DNA of 64,000 bases from Eucalyptus grandis (lineage: Eukaryota; Streptophyta; Magnoliopsida; Myrtales; Myrtaceae). Both the position numbers and the translations under genes were made by a program. Location of the stretch: NCBI RefSeq assembly GCF_016545825.1, contig NC_052614.1:58783864-58847863 (forward strand), given 5' to 3'. Of the stretch, positions 1-11,992 are shown in pieces. Numbering within the stretch: the first letter of the stretch is position 1; every line of letters starts with the position of its first letter. The notes below the pieces were generated by a model that was not told the origin of the DNA, did no database searches, and was given only the letters and a program-made list of their open reading frames with translations.

Positions 1-337
1 AAATTTTCAGCCAATGGTATGCTATGTAATTGCTTCCTAAATTGAACTAGCTAAACAGACAATACACCAAACCGAAAGTCTAGACTCTGATTGATATCGA
101 CTCTTCTTGTCTGATTAGAAATAGATGCTACCCTTATGACTATGAAAGCAGTTCTATTTGCCCGTTTCGCAACACTTTCCTCGAACAGTTTACCTAATGG
201 TGCATATTAGCAACAATCCTTCGAAAAAATACAATTCGCGTGTCCAGTCAAATAAAATAAACTTTACGCGAGACTCGCTTGATTTGACGGCGCAAGTGAG
301 AATGCGGCCAAGAGTTGCTCCTATATCTTATCATTTA

Positions 338-946
338 GGGTGTGCATGGAAACGTTCCAAAGAAACGTTTCTAAACACTTGTACGGATTTTGTTCCCTGA
401 ACAAAAAAGAACAAACGCGTTTGGTTGCGTTTCTGTTTTTTTTTTTTTTGTTCCTAACAAAATTGGAGCAAAAAAAAAAGAAACACAAAATAGTTGTTTA
501 TAGAAAAGAAACACTTTTTCAGAAACACTTCTCTTCTCTTTTCTTTTCTTTTCTTCTTCTTTTTCTTTGGTGGTCGCCGCCTCGACCATGGCCAGGCGAC
601 CCAAGCCGAGGGCCGGCGACGCCCTCGAGGATCGGCGACCTCGCCGGAGCTGCCGCCGCCCCGGCGAGGCCGCCCGCCCCGACGGCCGGTTGCCGAGGCC
701 GCTGACTAGCCGAAAAAGAAAAAATAAAAAGAAAGGAAAATATGAAAAATAAAATAAAAATATTTAAAAATTAAAAGAAATAAAAAAAAAGAATAAAATT
801 TACCAAACGTGTTTCTATTCATTTTTTATTCCCTGAACAAACGTTACCAAACGCATTCTTTGTTCAAAAATTGTTCCCTAATAGAAACATTTTTTTTTGT
901 TTCTATTCCCTAACAAAAAAGAACAGAAACGTTACCATTCGCACCT
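338..946. mobile_element. PIF/Harbinger-like MITE with TTA target duplication
   Basis: A 609-bp element whose ends form an imperfect terminal inverted repeat: GGGTGTGCATGGAAACGTT on the left, and the reverse complement of the right end reads AGGTGCGAATGGTAACGTT. TTA lies directly outside both ends (335-337 and 947-949), as expected for Tourist/PIF-Harbinger elements. The interior is AT-rich with poly-T and poly-A runs, except for a very GC-rich block at about 566-715. No transposase is visible, so it would be non-autonomous. A 4-bp TTTA duplication with ends shifted by one base fits nearly as well. The family assignment is inference from end structure. Confidence 0.55.
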
Positions 947-1250
947 TTACTTTTTTTGAAGTGCCCAAGGTGCTTTCCAGATAAAGTGCAGACATGATGA
1001 GACTTGTCGTCACCCACGCGACTTCTTGCATTTTACTCAGGAGGTTCATTATTTTCCCTCCATTACCCTCCAATTTCTTTTGAGTTGATCATTCCAAAAC
1101 ATGCATATAAATCCGAAAGAGAAAAAAGATCGGCGTGGCATGGCCTGAACTAGGTAGGTGAGTTCCAATATCTAGAAAAAACTTCGCAGTCTCACTTTAA
1201 AGGAATTCAAGATACTTAAAGTGTCAAAAATTAGTACAAATGAACATTTA

Positions 1251-1460
1251 GGCTATGTTTGGTAACTTATCAAACATAAGTAATTTATATTCTTTTGCTT
1301 TTTAGAATAGATTTGAAGCAGAAATTCGTTTGGTAAAATTTTTATTTTCAAGAACAATATTTGTTTTATATTACGAGAAGTAGATGTGGAATAGAATTGA
1401 GAAATAATTAAAAAAAAGTTGATTATTTAGTCCTCGATAATTCCAAAATCAAGTAGACCA

Positions 1461-1506
<46 letters not shown>

Positions 1507-1991
1507 CTTCTTGTTATTCTTCCTCCTCTCTTCTTCTTCAACCACCGCCGCTACGCTGCCGCCACCATCCACCGCCGCGTTGCCGGCGAGGTTGAGCCCC
1601 ACTAGTGGCCGGGCGAGGCCACTCGCCCACCATGGCTTGATTGACAAGGCGCGACCTCTCCGAGGGCTAGCGACACTCCGACAAGGTCATCGGCTCGTTT
1701 GGTTGGTCACCAATCATCCCAAGGCCCGGCGACGACCAAGAACCTTAAAGAAGAAGAAGAGAAAGAAAAGAAAAAAAGAAAGAAGAAAAAAATAATTAAA
1801 ATTTTAAAGAAAATGATTTAGGTGAGAAATTTTGAAAACGGTATTAACGCAATTTTATTCAGAAATTAAAAATTTTGAATAGTTATCAAATAGCTTAAAA
1901 TGCTTATAAATTGTTCTTGGGAGCAGAATAAAAAAAAATTATTTCTAATCAGAAATTGTTCCTGGGAATAAAATTATTACCAAATGCACCC
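1251..1991. mobile_element. PIF/Harbinger-like MITE nested in foldback arm
   Basis: A 741-bp element with ends GGCTATGTTTGGTAAC and (reverse complement of the right end) GGGTGCATTTGGTAATAA, flanked by TTA at 1248-1250 and 1992-1994. Joining the flanks with one TTA recreates the sequence seen in the uninterrupted right arm of the surrounding foldback, which supports both the boundaries and the 3-bp duplication. The interior contains a CT microsatellite (about 1463-1500) followed by a GC-rich block (1537-1745) similar in style to the core of the element at 338-946. No transposase. Confidence 0.6.
1463..1501. repeat. (CT)n microsatellite
   Basis: About 19 uninterrupted CT dinucleotides inside the nested MITE. 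Confidence 0.9.
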
Positions 1992-2038
1992 TTAAGTGCT
2001 AAAAGTTAGGAAAGTAATATTTAAGAATCAAAATCGGA

Positions 2039-2194
2039 GCAAAATGGATTAATTAAGTGCCAATAGTGAGAAAATCAAGCTAAACATGAATGTGATGATT
2101 TTTGGGCGAGCCAAGTGCAAAATGGATTAATTAAGTGCCAATAGTGAGAAAATCAAGCTAAACATGAATGTGATGATTTTTGGGCGAGCCAAGT
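2039..2194. repeat. Perfect 78-bp tandem duplication
   Basis: Two head-to-tail 78-bp units (2039-2116 and 2117-2194) that appear identical, followed by a few bases of a third unit. The identity suggests a recent slippage or unequal-exchange event within an otherwise old foldback element. Confidence 0.85.
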
Positions 2195-3018
2195 GCAAAA
2201 CGATGTCATTTTGCATGCTGATGTAATTGGACAAGTGCAAAACCACGTCATTTTGCTACGACGTGAGTAAATAATTAATATAAAATTATTTAAATTATTT
2301 AAAAAAAGAAAAAAAGAGAGAAAGAGATTTAGTCGACAACTAAGGGCCGAGCCCTCATCACCGCCGCCTTCCCATCGTCATCGAGAAGGTGGGGAGGCCA
2401 GCTAGGGTCACTGAGCCTTTAGCCGGGGCTGGCAACCCTAGATAACCAATGGCCAGCCCTACAAACTCTCGCCTAGATATAAGGCAAGAGTTGTGGCCCT
2501 CTCCCAAATTTGATGAGGATCGCCAACCTTCGCCCGACCGGGGCCAAAGGTCGCTGCCCACTTGGGGCCGGGGTCACCGAGCCCTAGCCTCGACCCTAGC
2601 CAAGGCTCGATGACCTTAACGACCCTCCCCCATCTTTTTGACGATGACGGGCGGCAATGTGGGCGAGGGCTTAGCCCTTAGCCGTCAATTGAACCCCTCT
2701 CTCTCTCTCTCTTAAATTTTGTTTTAAATTTAATTTAATTAATTTTTATATTAAAATTGAAATTATGTTAAAATGATGTTGTTTTTGTGTTATTTTATGA
2801 GTTAGCCTTCCGGCGAGTCACATAAGTGAGCAAAATTAATAAAAAATTGCCACGTAAAATTTCTGGTGGAGTTTGTCAAATGTTGCACTCAAGTATCCCA
2901 TTTTTTTTTTTTTTTAAAAAATGTGCTACTTAAGTAACACTTTCCTAACTTTTGATACTTAAGTGTCCCTTTGTGCTAAGTTTTGATACTTGGGATGTTC
3001 TTTTGCCCACTTTAAAGT

Positions 3019-4835
3019 CAAAATTAATTGTGCACTTCCCACCTAACATTCTACATGAGCAAGTAGACATCGGTTAGGGGGTCCAAAACCTTTTAACAAG
3101 TTGGAAATATTTTAAGACTTTTTGAGAGATCATAAAGGAAAATGACATAATTGATCAATAAACTTAGTTCAATAATGCAATGTAATTAATGAATTTTTAA
3201 TTTATTCAATGTGAATCATGAATTACTCGTAAATATTCGATCTAGTAGTTAGACTATATGAAAATATTCAATATCATCATTCTGTTAATTTAAGTTAATG
3301 GAATTTACTGATATGACTTCCAATCCATTAAATTTAGATGGTGGATAACAAAAATGTTACGCTTAAATTATCGAAATCAAATATTCATTTCAAATCATAA
3401 TATAATAATCTAGTATGTTAATATCTAAATTTTTATTTCATTTTCAAAATTGATGGATAAAAAGATAAACATATTGACTTATCATTTTTTAAAACCAACT
3501 TAGCATAAAATAATCTGTGTCATCAAATAACTTTAGATTTATTGTTTGAGCAAACGGAAATGCTACACTAAATATTTACAAATAGTTTATGAATCACATT
3601 GAACATATTAAAAATATAAGAATGATATCGTATATTGAATCAAAATTCCTAGATCATTTATGTTATTTTTCCATTCATAAAAGCCAATGAGAAGTTGGGA
3701 ATATCTATCCAGAAGCCAATCAGATTTTTATTATATAGAAATAATATGTCAACAGTTAATTTAAAAGCCAAATACGAGCCAGCAAGAAACCGGGTTTCAA
3801 GATGATAACCTTTGAGTGGGACGTGTGCTTAAAGGGGAAACCAGGATTTATCCTCTTCTCCATCCTTATAAATTGACCCAAGCAGGAGCATCCCCACCAC
3901 CTACTCCCACCACGCCCCCTTGGCATCATTTGATCTCTTTCAACACATTTTTTTTAAATCATTTCAATCAATTCCCTTCTGTTTCCTTTTGGGAAATACT
4001 TCATGTCTACCGGTTTGATCAACGATGATTAAAGTTATCGCTTTTGTAACAGTCAGGTTCATATCTTTATAGTATCCTTCTTTATTAGGCAGTGCTCAAT
4101 GTTCTATTTACTGAAACTACACTTGCGTGATAAAGATGATTTGCCTTGATTTGTTTTGGTCATTGCTAGGTCCTACTCATTTCTATCACTTTCTAAGAAT
4201 TAAGGTCTCTTAATATGGTTATTTTTGAAAGGCTTTTTATTATCACATGAGTAATTGTAATTTTATTAGTAGTTGTTGCACCTTATATATTTAGTGGGGT
4301 CTCGAATCGTGCATTGTCCCTCACCATAAAAAGTCTATTTGTGTAATATATCACAAAATGATGTCGGAATATATAAAGGACACCGATTTGATTAGATTGA
4401 CAAGAGAAGACAAAGGCGCGGGGCATGGTGGATTCACGGTCCCGCCCCTGCACCCGCGCTAGGAGATATTTCCATCCCCTTCCTCATCTCACGCAACTAT
4501 GCAGGTACACCCACCCCACAAAATTCTCTAATAGATTAAACAAAAAAAAAAAAAAAAAAAAATTATGCAATCTAGATTACTTTTGATAAAACATGAGACT
4601 TTCGATTAACGCGTGATCTTGAAATGAATCATTTAGTAGTATTAATACAAATGCAAAATAAAATCTAAGAAAGTTAACTATTTTGACAAGAAAAGTTAAC
4701 TATTTTTACAAGCACTTTTTTAAATGTAACATAAAAGTGTAGTTTATGAGACGTTTTTGAAGAAGTAACTTAGTAGCGGCAGCGATGCCAGTGATAACAA
4801 TAACATAAAAGGTAGACACATCCGTTGTGTAATTT
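3019..4835. other. AT-rich intergenic stretch
   Basis: I see no supportable gene. Reading frames are short and AT-rich, and a poly-A run lies near 4542-4561. A TATA-like stretch and CCACC/CCCC patches around 3880-3920 could belong to a decayed promoter, but nothing downstream looks coding. Confidence 0.5.
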
Positions 4836-5640
4836 GTGTTGCTCTCTGAGTCTCATAGAAGTTCATTTCTTGCAAGACCAATTATTTATCTTTGGTTCTC
4901 TGAATTCGTTTTTGCCTTTTTGCGAGGGAAGTCGATTCTTGTAAGAAGCTTGCCCCTTCTTCGCATCCTGAGTGAAATTCCTTTGATCTTCTTTTACATT
5001 TTCATGAGCGTGGGTGACAGCGGGGGCAAGTCAAAGTCACGCAATGCAAAGCCAAATGACATGTACGGCTCGTGGATGTGATGCTACACCGACATAGGCA
5101 TGTGATATGGACATGCCTATGCACTGACAGGGAATAAATGTCAGAATAAATCCTTGATAGCATGACAATGAGACGTCGTCATTCAATAATCGAGCTTTTG
5201 AAAGTATTATTTAAATGGATCACTTCTGTTCCACCATTAAATTTGACCCCAGGAGGAGGTACACAAATAATGGAGGAATGGGCAGTCAATCCTTGATAGT
5301 ATGACAATGAGATGTCCTCATTCAATTATTGAGGTTTTGAAAGTATTCATTAAATAGATCAAATCTGTTCCTCCATTATCGGTGACCCCACATAAAAGTG
5401 GAGGAGGTACCCAAATAATGGAGGAATGGGCCTGGTATATCTATTTGGAGAAATTGGATGAATCCTGTGTAGGAAATGAGAAAGATGAACCACAAATTGC
5501 ACGAACAACTTCACGTGATGAATGACCAGTTACAAGGACGATAAATGAAAGTAGACCAGCAAGGAGCAAGTATTTACCGTACGGAAAGCTCAATCGGGAT
5601 CTGACGGTGAAGAGATCCGCATGAAATTCATTATTTTATA
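4836..5640. repeat. Dispersed repeat family, copy 1
   Basis: This non-coding segment aligns by eye to the DNA at 49440-49533 plus 50413-50570 and 51131-51608, and in its second half to 11940-12760. Shared landmarks are TCTTGCAAG followed by a serine-poor AT stretch, the GTGGGTGACAGCG/ATGGGTCACAGCG block, and the GTGGAGGAGGTACACAAATAATG block. This copy is uninterrupted where the 49-51 kb copy carries insertions, so it serves as an empty-site reference. The 81-codon frame inside it is not supported as a gene. Confidence 0.6.
5151..5428. repeat. 139-bp imperfect tandem duplication
   Basis: Two adjacent units, each starting TCCTTGATAG (5151 and 5290) and ending near GGAGGAATGGGC. They diverge at many positions, so the duplication is older than the 78-bp one at 2039. 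Confidence 0.75.
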
Positions 5641-7576
5641 TGCAAAAATTTAGCTTATATCACAAAAATTTTAAATTATTAAATAAGTGATAAATTTATG
5701 TAAAATTAATTTTTTGACTGTGAAAAATTTCAAATTAATATATCAGTGACAAATTTACATTTTGTTGATTTTCATTAAATTTCACTCTCAAATTATTAAA
5801 TTGGATGATATGTAACAATCGATGATATATTAATTCAATTTAACGAATGATATATTTCTCATAAATATACCAATTTGGGACTTTTGACAATTAAAAATTT
5901 AATTTTAAGTAAATTTATATATATATTATTAAGTTTAATTTTTTTCGTGATTTAAACCTAATATATATATATATACACACACACACCAGACACGCGGCCC
6001 ACCCTGAAAAAAGTGGAAAAGGAACGGCTGGAGCTCACTTTGCAAAGGAGACGCACTAGACCAAAGATATGTAGGGTATGGAACTGATGGTGACGAGTGC
6101 TGGAATAATTCTACTAGTTGCTCGATCAAAAAACTGTGTTTTTTGTTTGTGGACTTCAAGTGAAGTGCGCTTGGGCTGAAGAGAAAGCCATGGCTAGATT
6201 TGACCTGTAAAATGAATAAATCTACCTCCAATGTGGCTAAATGCCTACGAGTTTTTTTTTTCAGAATTTCGTACTCTCGAATGGTTTGAAAATTGGTAAT
6301 CTTCGTCGAGCTTTTTCAACTCATTTCGCAGGGCAAAGCAAAAGGTGAACGGGAGCTCTGCGCGAAAGAACTAAAAAAGGAAAAAAGGGTTAAAGGACGT
6401 GCAAAGGAAGAATTATGGAGCAAGAAAATGTCAGAAGACGAGAGAGCAAAGAAGAGAACGTTTTATTAACTATCAAACAGAACTTTTGTTATGAAATATG
6501 AAATAGCAGTAGATGCATTCATTGCTAAATCCTTAACATATAATCTTTTTACGCCTATCATAATTCATATGAAATTCTTCTCCACTCGAAATCAAAGCCC
6601 TTGTGGTGAAAGAAGCATTGCTCTGGCTGCTGGAGGCGTCCGCACTGAAGGATGAATTGGTGGTGCGCGACTGTTCCGTCAGACAATGAATCTACCGTTA
6701 GATTCGCTGCCAAACAAGTTCGAGCCCGTGGGCATCGCGATGTCTCTTTGAGGAATGCAATGCACTACTAGCCAATTATTAGGCGCTCCTCTAGCTTGTT
6801 AACCCATAGGAAGCTAACCAAGTCGAAAGCCAAATTGCCAAAAACCACCGAAAAGAGACCCTCCCCTTCAATTAATTGTCTAGGCAACCCTTACCTCTTT
6901 GGGATTTATTAGGTATTGATTCTTATCAACTTCGCTCGAGTAGTATTGCTTTTGAATGAATGAAATGGTATTTATAGACCAAAAGAAGAAGAAGAAGAAG
7001 AAATTTGTGTTTGACTAAACGACTCTTACTAGGTTGACTGAATTGACAAAATTGAATTTGTTTTTGACTAAACAAGTATTACTAGGTTGACTGAATTGAC
7101 ATAATTACAAAAGCTTTAAGACTCAATTGATTAATAAAATAATGTTAGGATTGAATCGGCATATTTGTAATAGATATATGACTTTTTTGATAATTTTTCT
7201 TATTAAATATATTGGACTCTACTTCATGGATAGAGTATAAATTTGTTAATATTGTTTTTTTTTTATATATTTGAATCCTACTATTTTCAATGAATAACCA
7301 TCAAACTACCTCAAATGTATTGTTCTACTAATCATCCAACATTAGTCATTTATGAAGATTTTTGCGCTTATCTCTTTGTTTTGTTCAATTGATATTCTCT
7401 TTTAAGTCATTTGTTATTATTATCACTCTCTAATGAGTGTTTCTCTTTTCAGGTTGAGAAAAGCAAATGATTTGACGAAGAACTTCAGTCCTTCATCGAA
7501 GGTCATTTAGGTTCCATCCCTTAATTGCACCTATGTGGGCAAAGACCAACACTTCTTGACTTCATAGGGAGATTGT
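5641..7576. other. Intergenic, no gene recognised
   Basis: AT-rich DNA with a TA/CA microsatellite at about 5960-5988 and a GAA-type triplet run near 6986-7000. Short reading frames on both strands show no recognisable domain. Confidence 0.5.
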
Positions 7577-8197
7577 AGAGGTGATCGGTTCCTGTTCAGT
7601 CCGGTTCCACCTAGAATCAAGAACCGGACAAGGAGAATCGATTCATAAAATTGGGAACCGTGGATCGGACCATTTGGTCCTAGGATTAGAACCAAACCAT
7701 CGCTTTGATTCGGTCCGGTCCAACAAAATTGGCACTTTTTTTTTCACTAAAGAGTGACTAAGCTCCAATCCAACAAAATTGGCACTTTTTTGAACCAATC
7801 AATCCAATTAAGTTCTCTGGAGATCCAATAAAACTAATTACACATGTTTCCACATGCAAAAAATTCAAACTACACTTGCGGGAATATTAATCACATTTCA
7901 TGTGTTTCACGCTTAATCTTAATCATAAAGGCTATAAACAATCTGGCTAGAGGTTGTGCTTGGCTTAGATTTTATAGACAATCTATCTTCTGCTCTTTAA
8001 ATGTTTAGTTGATGTGGGACTCTTGGAGGCTTGAAGTGCCTTGTGAGTCTCTTGAAGCCTTAGAGTCCCAAATCGAGTAGAAGATGAAACTAACAAGTAT
8101 ATTTTCTCTATAGATAAAGAGAAACAAGAAGAGTTTTGATGGTCTTTTGACCACATAAGAACAATTGCAATTTCGGGTGCAATATAAATATTATATA

Positions 8198-8244
<47 letters not shown>

Positions 8245-8384
8245 GTCCGATTCGGTTGGTCCGGTTCCCGTTCCAAGATTAGAATTGGGAATCGGACCAC
8301 CAACCGTGGGAACTGCCCAAAATCGGCAAGTCTGGTCCAGTCCAAGCGGTTCCTAATTCGCACTTGGTTTGCCGCATACCCCTA
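7577..8384. mobile_element. hAT-like non-autonomous element (diverged)
   Basis: Ends resemble the hAT element at 58616-59770: the left end begins TAGAGGTGATCGGTTCC and the right end finishes CATACCCCTA. Both subterminal regions are rich in GGTTCCGGTCC-like motifs in inverted arrangement, as in that element. Flanking octamers GAGATTGT and GAAATTGT differ at one base, compatible with an aged 8-bp duplication. A long TA microsatellite sits inside. No transposase frame was found. Confidence 0.4.
8204..8241. repeat. (TA)n microsatellite
   Basis: A nearly pure run of TA dinucleotides. It creates artefactual tyrosine/isoleucine frames on both strands. Confidence 0.9.
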
Positions 8385-9189
8385 GAAATTGTGCATTGTG
8401 CTTCAAGAATCACATTAAATAAATTTTAAATTCAGAAATCATATTGCATATGGAGGTTAAGTTTTGGGACCATCTATGTAATTATTCCTAATTTTTATAA
8501 TAACATGATAGCATTTGGGTTTTTTTAATAGAATTAATATAAAATGTTGATGCACCTACTTCACACTAAACAAGCTGAAAATCCCCTCAAAGCACCCTGC
8601 CGTGGCCACGTTAGTGCGAGAATCTTTCTAGGAAGAACAAGATTTTGAATCTGGTTTCATGGAAGAAACACAGCTCCAAAGCCTCATTGAACTTTGAGAA
8701 TAAGATTGGCGTTTATCGCCGTGCGCTTTGAGTATGTTGTACTTTTGTGCATGTTTCTAAGTTTTATTCGTATTGTGAAATGCGATTCACGTTATAACTC
8801 ATTTTTATCGCATAACTCATTTTTCTACCGTGCCACTCATCTGACCACTTCTATTACTTTTCCTTGTTAAAATAGGGTACTATGTCTTGACTGAGTTATT
8901 ACCGCTCCTCATATTTGTGAACGCCTGTTCTTAGGCCACACTTTATGTTGTTCAGCGTCTCGTTTCACTATGGGTCCTATGTACTGGGAACACCTAAATC
9001 GCAATTACTGGTATGTGTACAAAGAATTAGGTCAGGGTTTGATACGTGTTGCTTCCATTATAATACATTCTACCTATTCTTAAAATGTTTTTGGCATTGG
9101 ACTGGATGCTATCCTTGTAACAGATGCAGCTCCCTGCATGAGTGCATACAAAAAAACTTAATTGTAGCCATCAACCTCAAAGGAAGAAC
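8385..9189. other. Intergenic, no gene recognised
   Basis: No domain, RNA gene or element boundary could be supported here. Confidence 0.45.
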
Positions 9190-10275
9190 AAATTCACGAG
9201 GCGCGAGGGCGAAAATATACCACTAATTGAGGACTGAAAGTAAGTGCCATGATAAAAGCATCAAGGCACCTATTTAAATATGGCACAAAATGGAAAAACT
9301 TGAATAGTAAGAGCCTCTGCTCAAACCAATGATCGTCGCGCGAAGTGACCCCGAGGTAGTGAGCGAGAACACAGAGATTTCTGAAATGAAAAATCTTCAA
9401 GTTTCAACTTTCGTGGCCTGATAAACCAAGAATTTTCCATAAAATGACACTCTTGCCATCTGTGAGCAGTCGGAATGGATTCGCGGCCTGATATTTCGTC
9501 TTGAATAACATGGCTCTTCTGAAGTACTATCATCTGCCAAGTAAAAGTAATTTTCAAACCAAACAACGGAGCTCAGAGTACTTCGGTTGATAACCACATC
9601 TTCACGTTGATTACTTTCAGTCTGATGCTCTTTTTCTGATGCGATTGAATTGAAAGGGTCCATGAAGTCCTAACCTAGTTCAAGTCTGCAAGCTGAAGAA
9701 CTAAGCCGGATCGACTTTCCTCCCAGATAATTGCAACTCTTAGCCGTTCGAATGGTCAGGCTCGAGCTCAGAATTCACCCTGAGGTGTATTAATTTCTAC
9801 ATCTACCTCGTCTTCCATGACCTGTCCAAAGATCCTAAGTACTTGCACAAACAAGTAAAGTGGATGACTTGCCTTGTGGTCGTACTCCATGACCTGTTGA
9901 TTTTCTATAGCATTTGCGACTCTTATGGCTTCAGGCCACCAAGCATCCATAGGGGAGCAATTTGTCGTGGTTTAATCAATGTCAACCATGTTATTAGTTT
10001 TATCAGGAGGATTTACCAGAATCAAAGAACGCTGACAAATCAGGCACAATATCCTCCAGGATAAGACGCAGCGGAGAGGAGTAACCTGGGCTATTACTAA
10101 GCTCACTTTACCTTCATTTTCACACATAAAAGAAAAAAGGTTTCAAATGGATAAATGTTGGGTAGAAACTTTCTGTACCTTTGCAATCAAGACCGTGACA
10201 TTTTTTGGTAATATATAGCCTGAATCAGGTCAGCAACATAGATAACTAGGCCAGTCAAATTGGGGAAGAAAATAA
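9190..10275 (-). pseudogene. Unrecognised minus-strand gene, broken copy 1 of 3
   Basis: I do not recognise this gene. On the minus strand one frame reads MDPFNSIASEKEHQTES and continues with WFENYF (from 9663 downwards), and another reads SPMDAWWPEAIRV (near 9940) with DHKASHPLYLFVQVL. The same peptides recur at 42737-43400, where the first frame stays open further (through SHVIQDEL and HRWQECHFMENSWF); here that part is reached only after a frameshift near 9515. Conservation at the peptide level between copies suggests these were once exons. The second block lies upstream of the first on the minus strand, with a stop-rich stretch between. Homology with the other copies ends near 10275. Confidence 0.45.
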
Positions 10276-10785
10276 CATAGTTAGTTCCATCTCATTTAGT
10301 CTTAGCATCTACGTACTTGAATGTCACGTTTATAATATTATACGATTGATGAAGCAATTTGCAATTTACGACTGCTTCAATGGAATAGGAGGAAGCGGTC
10401 AAAAGCTAAAAGAAAAACTATGTTAAAAGAGAGAGCATAAAGGCCGGACTTACTGCTACCTCACATATTTCTCCTTGCAATCTACCAGAAGGAAGGGTCC
10501 TTTCGGATTCTTTTTACCTAGGTATGTACATAGATAGGAATGAAGGTGCTCTTAACTCATCATACTTTGTTCCAACACGGCTTAGATAGTTTAATTATTA
10601 GATTGATTTACTAATTTTAATTCTTTAAATTTATTGTCATTTGCTCTGGCTATTCCATACCATACCAAGTCAAAAAAAAAAAAAAAAACTTACTAGTCTT
10701 ATTCCTTATAAAGTTCCGTTTCTCTTTCTTCTTTTTATATGTTTTTATTTTAGTGAACTTTCATTCTCTGTCTTGTCTAAAGAAG
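10276..10785. other. Intergenic with poly-A tract
   Basis: No gene. A poly-A tract at about 10671-10688 could mark the 3' end of a small retroposed sequence, but I found no matching target duplication. Confidence 0.4.
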
Positions 10786-11492
10786 ACTGACACTGACACG
10801 CGACACGCGACACGACACGACACGACACGCCGACACGTTGTTTCTTAAAAAATAAAGCACTCCGATACATTGACACGTTATATATTAAATATATATTTTT
10901 ATATATACATAATAAATTATCATTATTATGATTATTTCAATCAAATTATTTTGAATCAAATTCATAAATAAAAAAATAAAGCCTAGAATGAATATACACA
11001 AAAAACATTAATCCTCCATTTATTAATATGCTTTATTATTTCAATTTGACAAATCCAACTTTATTTCAATAATTCATAAAATTTGGAGAAAAAACAAACG
11101 ATTCATATTATGGACTTGCATGTTAGATCTGTTGGAAGAGGAGAAAAAAAAACTTAAGAGGTGGATTGCATATCACGAGAAGTGGGAATCAAAAGAGAGG
11201 AGAATACTAGGCTTTTCTTCTTTCTCCATTTATTATTTTTATTATTGTGTTTTATTTTTTTCACATATGTATTTTGATCTCTCATTTATCAATTTTTAAA
11301 ATTGATATCGATATTAGAATCATATGTCGAAAACTCAGATGTTATTATTCCAACTCAAGTTGGAGAGTGTCGAAAGTTGGCATGAGATATTGGATTTTTC
11401 GACACGTATTGACCGAGTGTCCAAGAAAGTGTCGAACATGTGTTGAAGTTCGACACGACACGGCGCTTGGAGAAATGTCGGTCTTTCATAGC
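10786..11492. mobile_element. Possible DNA element with GACACG-rich ends
   Basis: Both ends carry clusters of GACACG/CGACACG motifs. The left end reads GAAGACTGACACTGACACG, and the reverse complement of the right end reads GAAAGACCGACATTTC, a weak inverted repeat. The interior is AT-rich. No target duplication was confirmed, so this is a tentative call. Confidence 0.3.
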
Positions 11493-11992
11493 GTTTTGTT
11501 TCTAATTTGATTTCATTAATCTATTCTTTTTGGGTAATTTTTATCATACTTCATGGACTACTATCTTCTAATGTTATTCTTTTTCTTATTATAAGGCTAA
11601 TATAAATTCAATTATTTTGCATTTTAGAAATGAAAAAGAATTCTACTTTCTACTTTTCAAATAAAAAACCCATAACCATCGGACACATTATTTCAAATCC
11701 ATTTATAAAAGTCTATATGTGGTTGCATTTTTTTAATCTAAAGTAATATGCTTCAAAATTGATTAGTGTTTCTTTTCATCATAAATTTCACTTTTTAGTG
11801 AAATAATAAGTTTACTCATATAAAAGTTACATCCTATATGATATATGACCATTCATCAAGTAAAATGTGCTTTGATTTACTTTAAAAAAATCATGTACCA
11901 TGAAAAGACGTGAATCCCACGTCGATATAGTACTAACATCACATGATGATAGGTACTATATGACTATTTGTCCTTCATACATTTTGGGGCCA
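11493..11992. other. Intergenic, no gene recognised
   Basis: AT-rich; its last part belongs to the dispersed family that continues into the tandem array. Confidence 0.45.

Larger units (their letters stand above)
1192..3018. mobile_element. Foldback element interrupted by a MITE
   Basis: Long inverted repeats bound this segment. The left arm (1192-1250 plus 1992-2040, after removing the nested element at 1251-1991) matches the reverse complement of the right arm (about 2910-3018); both contain the motif AAAAGTTAGGAAAGT. The centre holds a perfect 78-bp tandem duplication (2039-2194) and a GC-rich block (about 2340-2690) that is itself partly palindromic: its left edge reads CTAAGGGCCGAGCCCTC and its right edge is a degenerate complement. 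No coding capacity is evident. I could not find a convincing target duplication, so the outer limits are approximate and the superfamily is unassigned. Confidence 0.5.

Noticed and set aside
338..946. hAT assignment for the first small element because its end contains GGGTGTGCATGG
   Set aside because: No 8-bp duplication could be found, whereas TTA is present on both sides as for Harbinger-type elements.
7983..8363. 126-codon minus-strand frame with alternating Tyr/Ile
   Set aside because: It is created by the TA microsatellite inside the hAT-like element.
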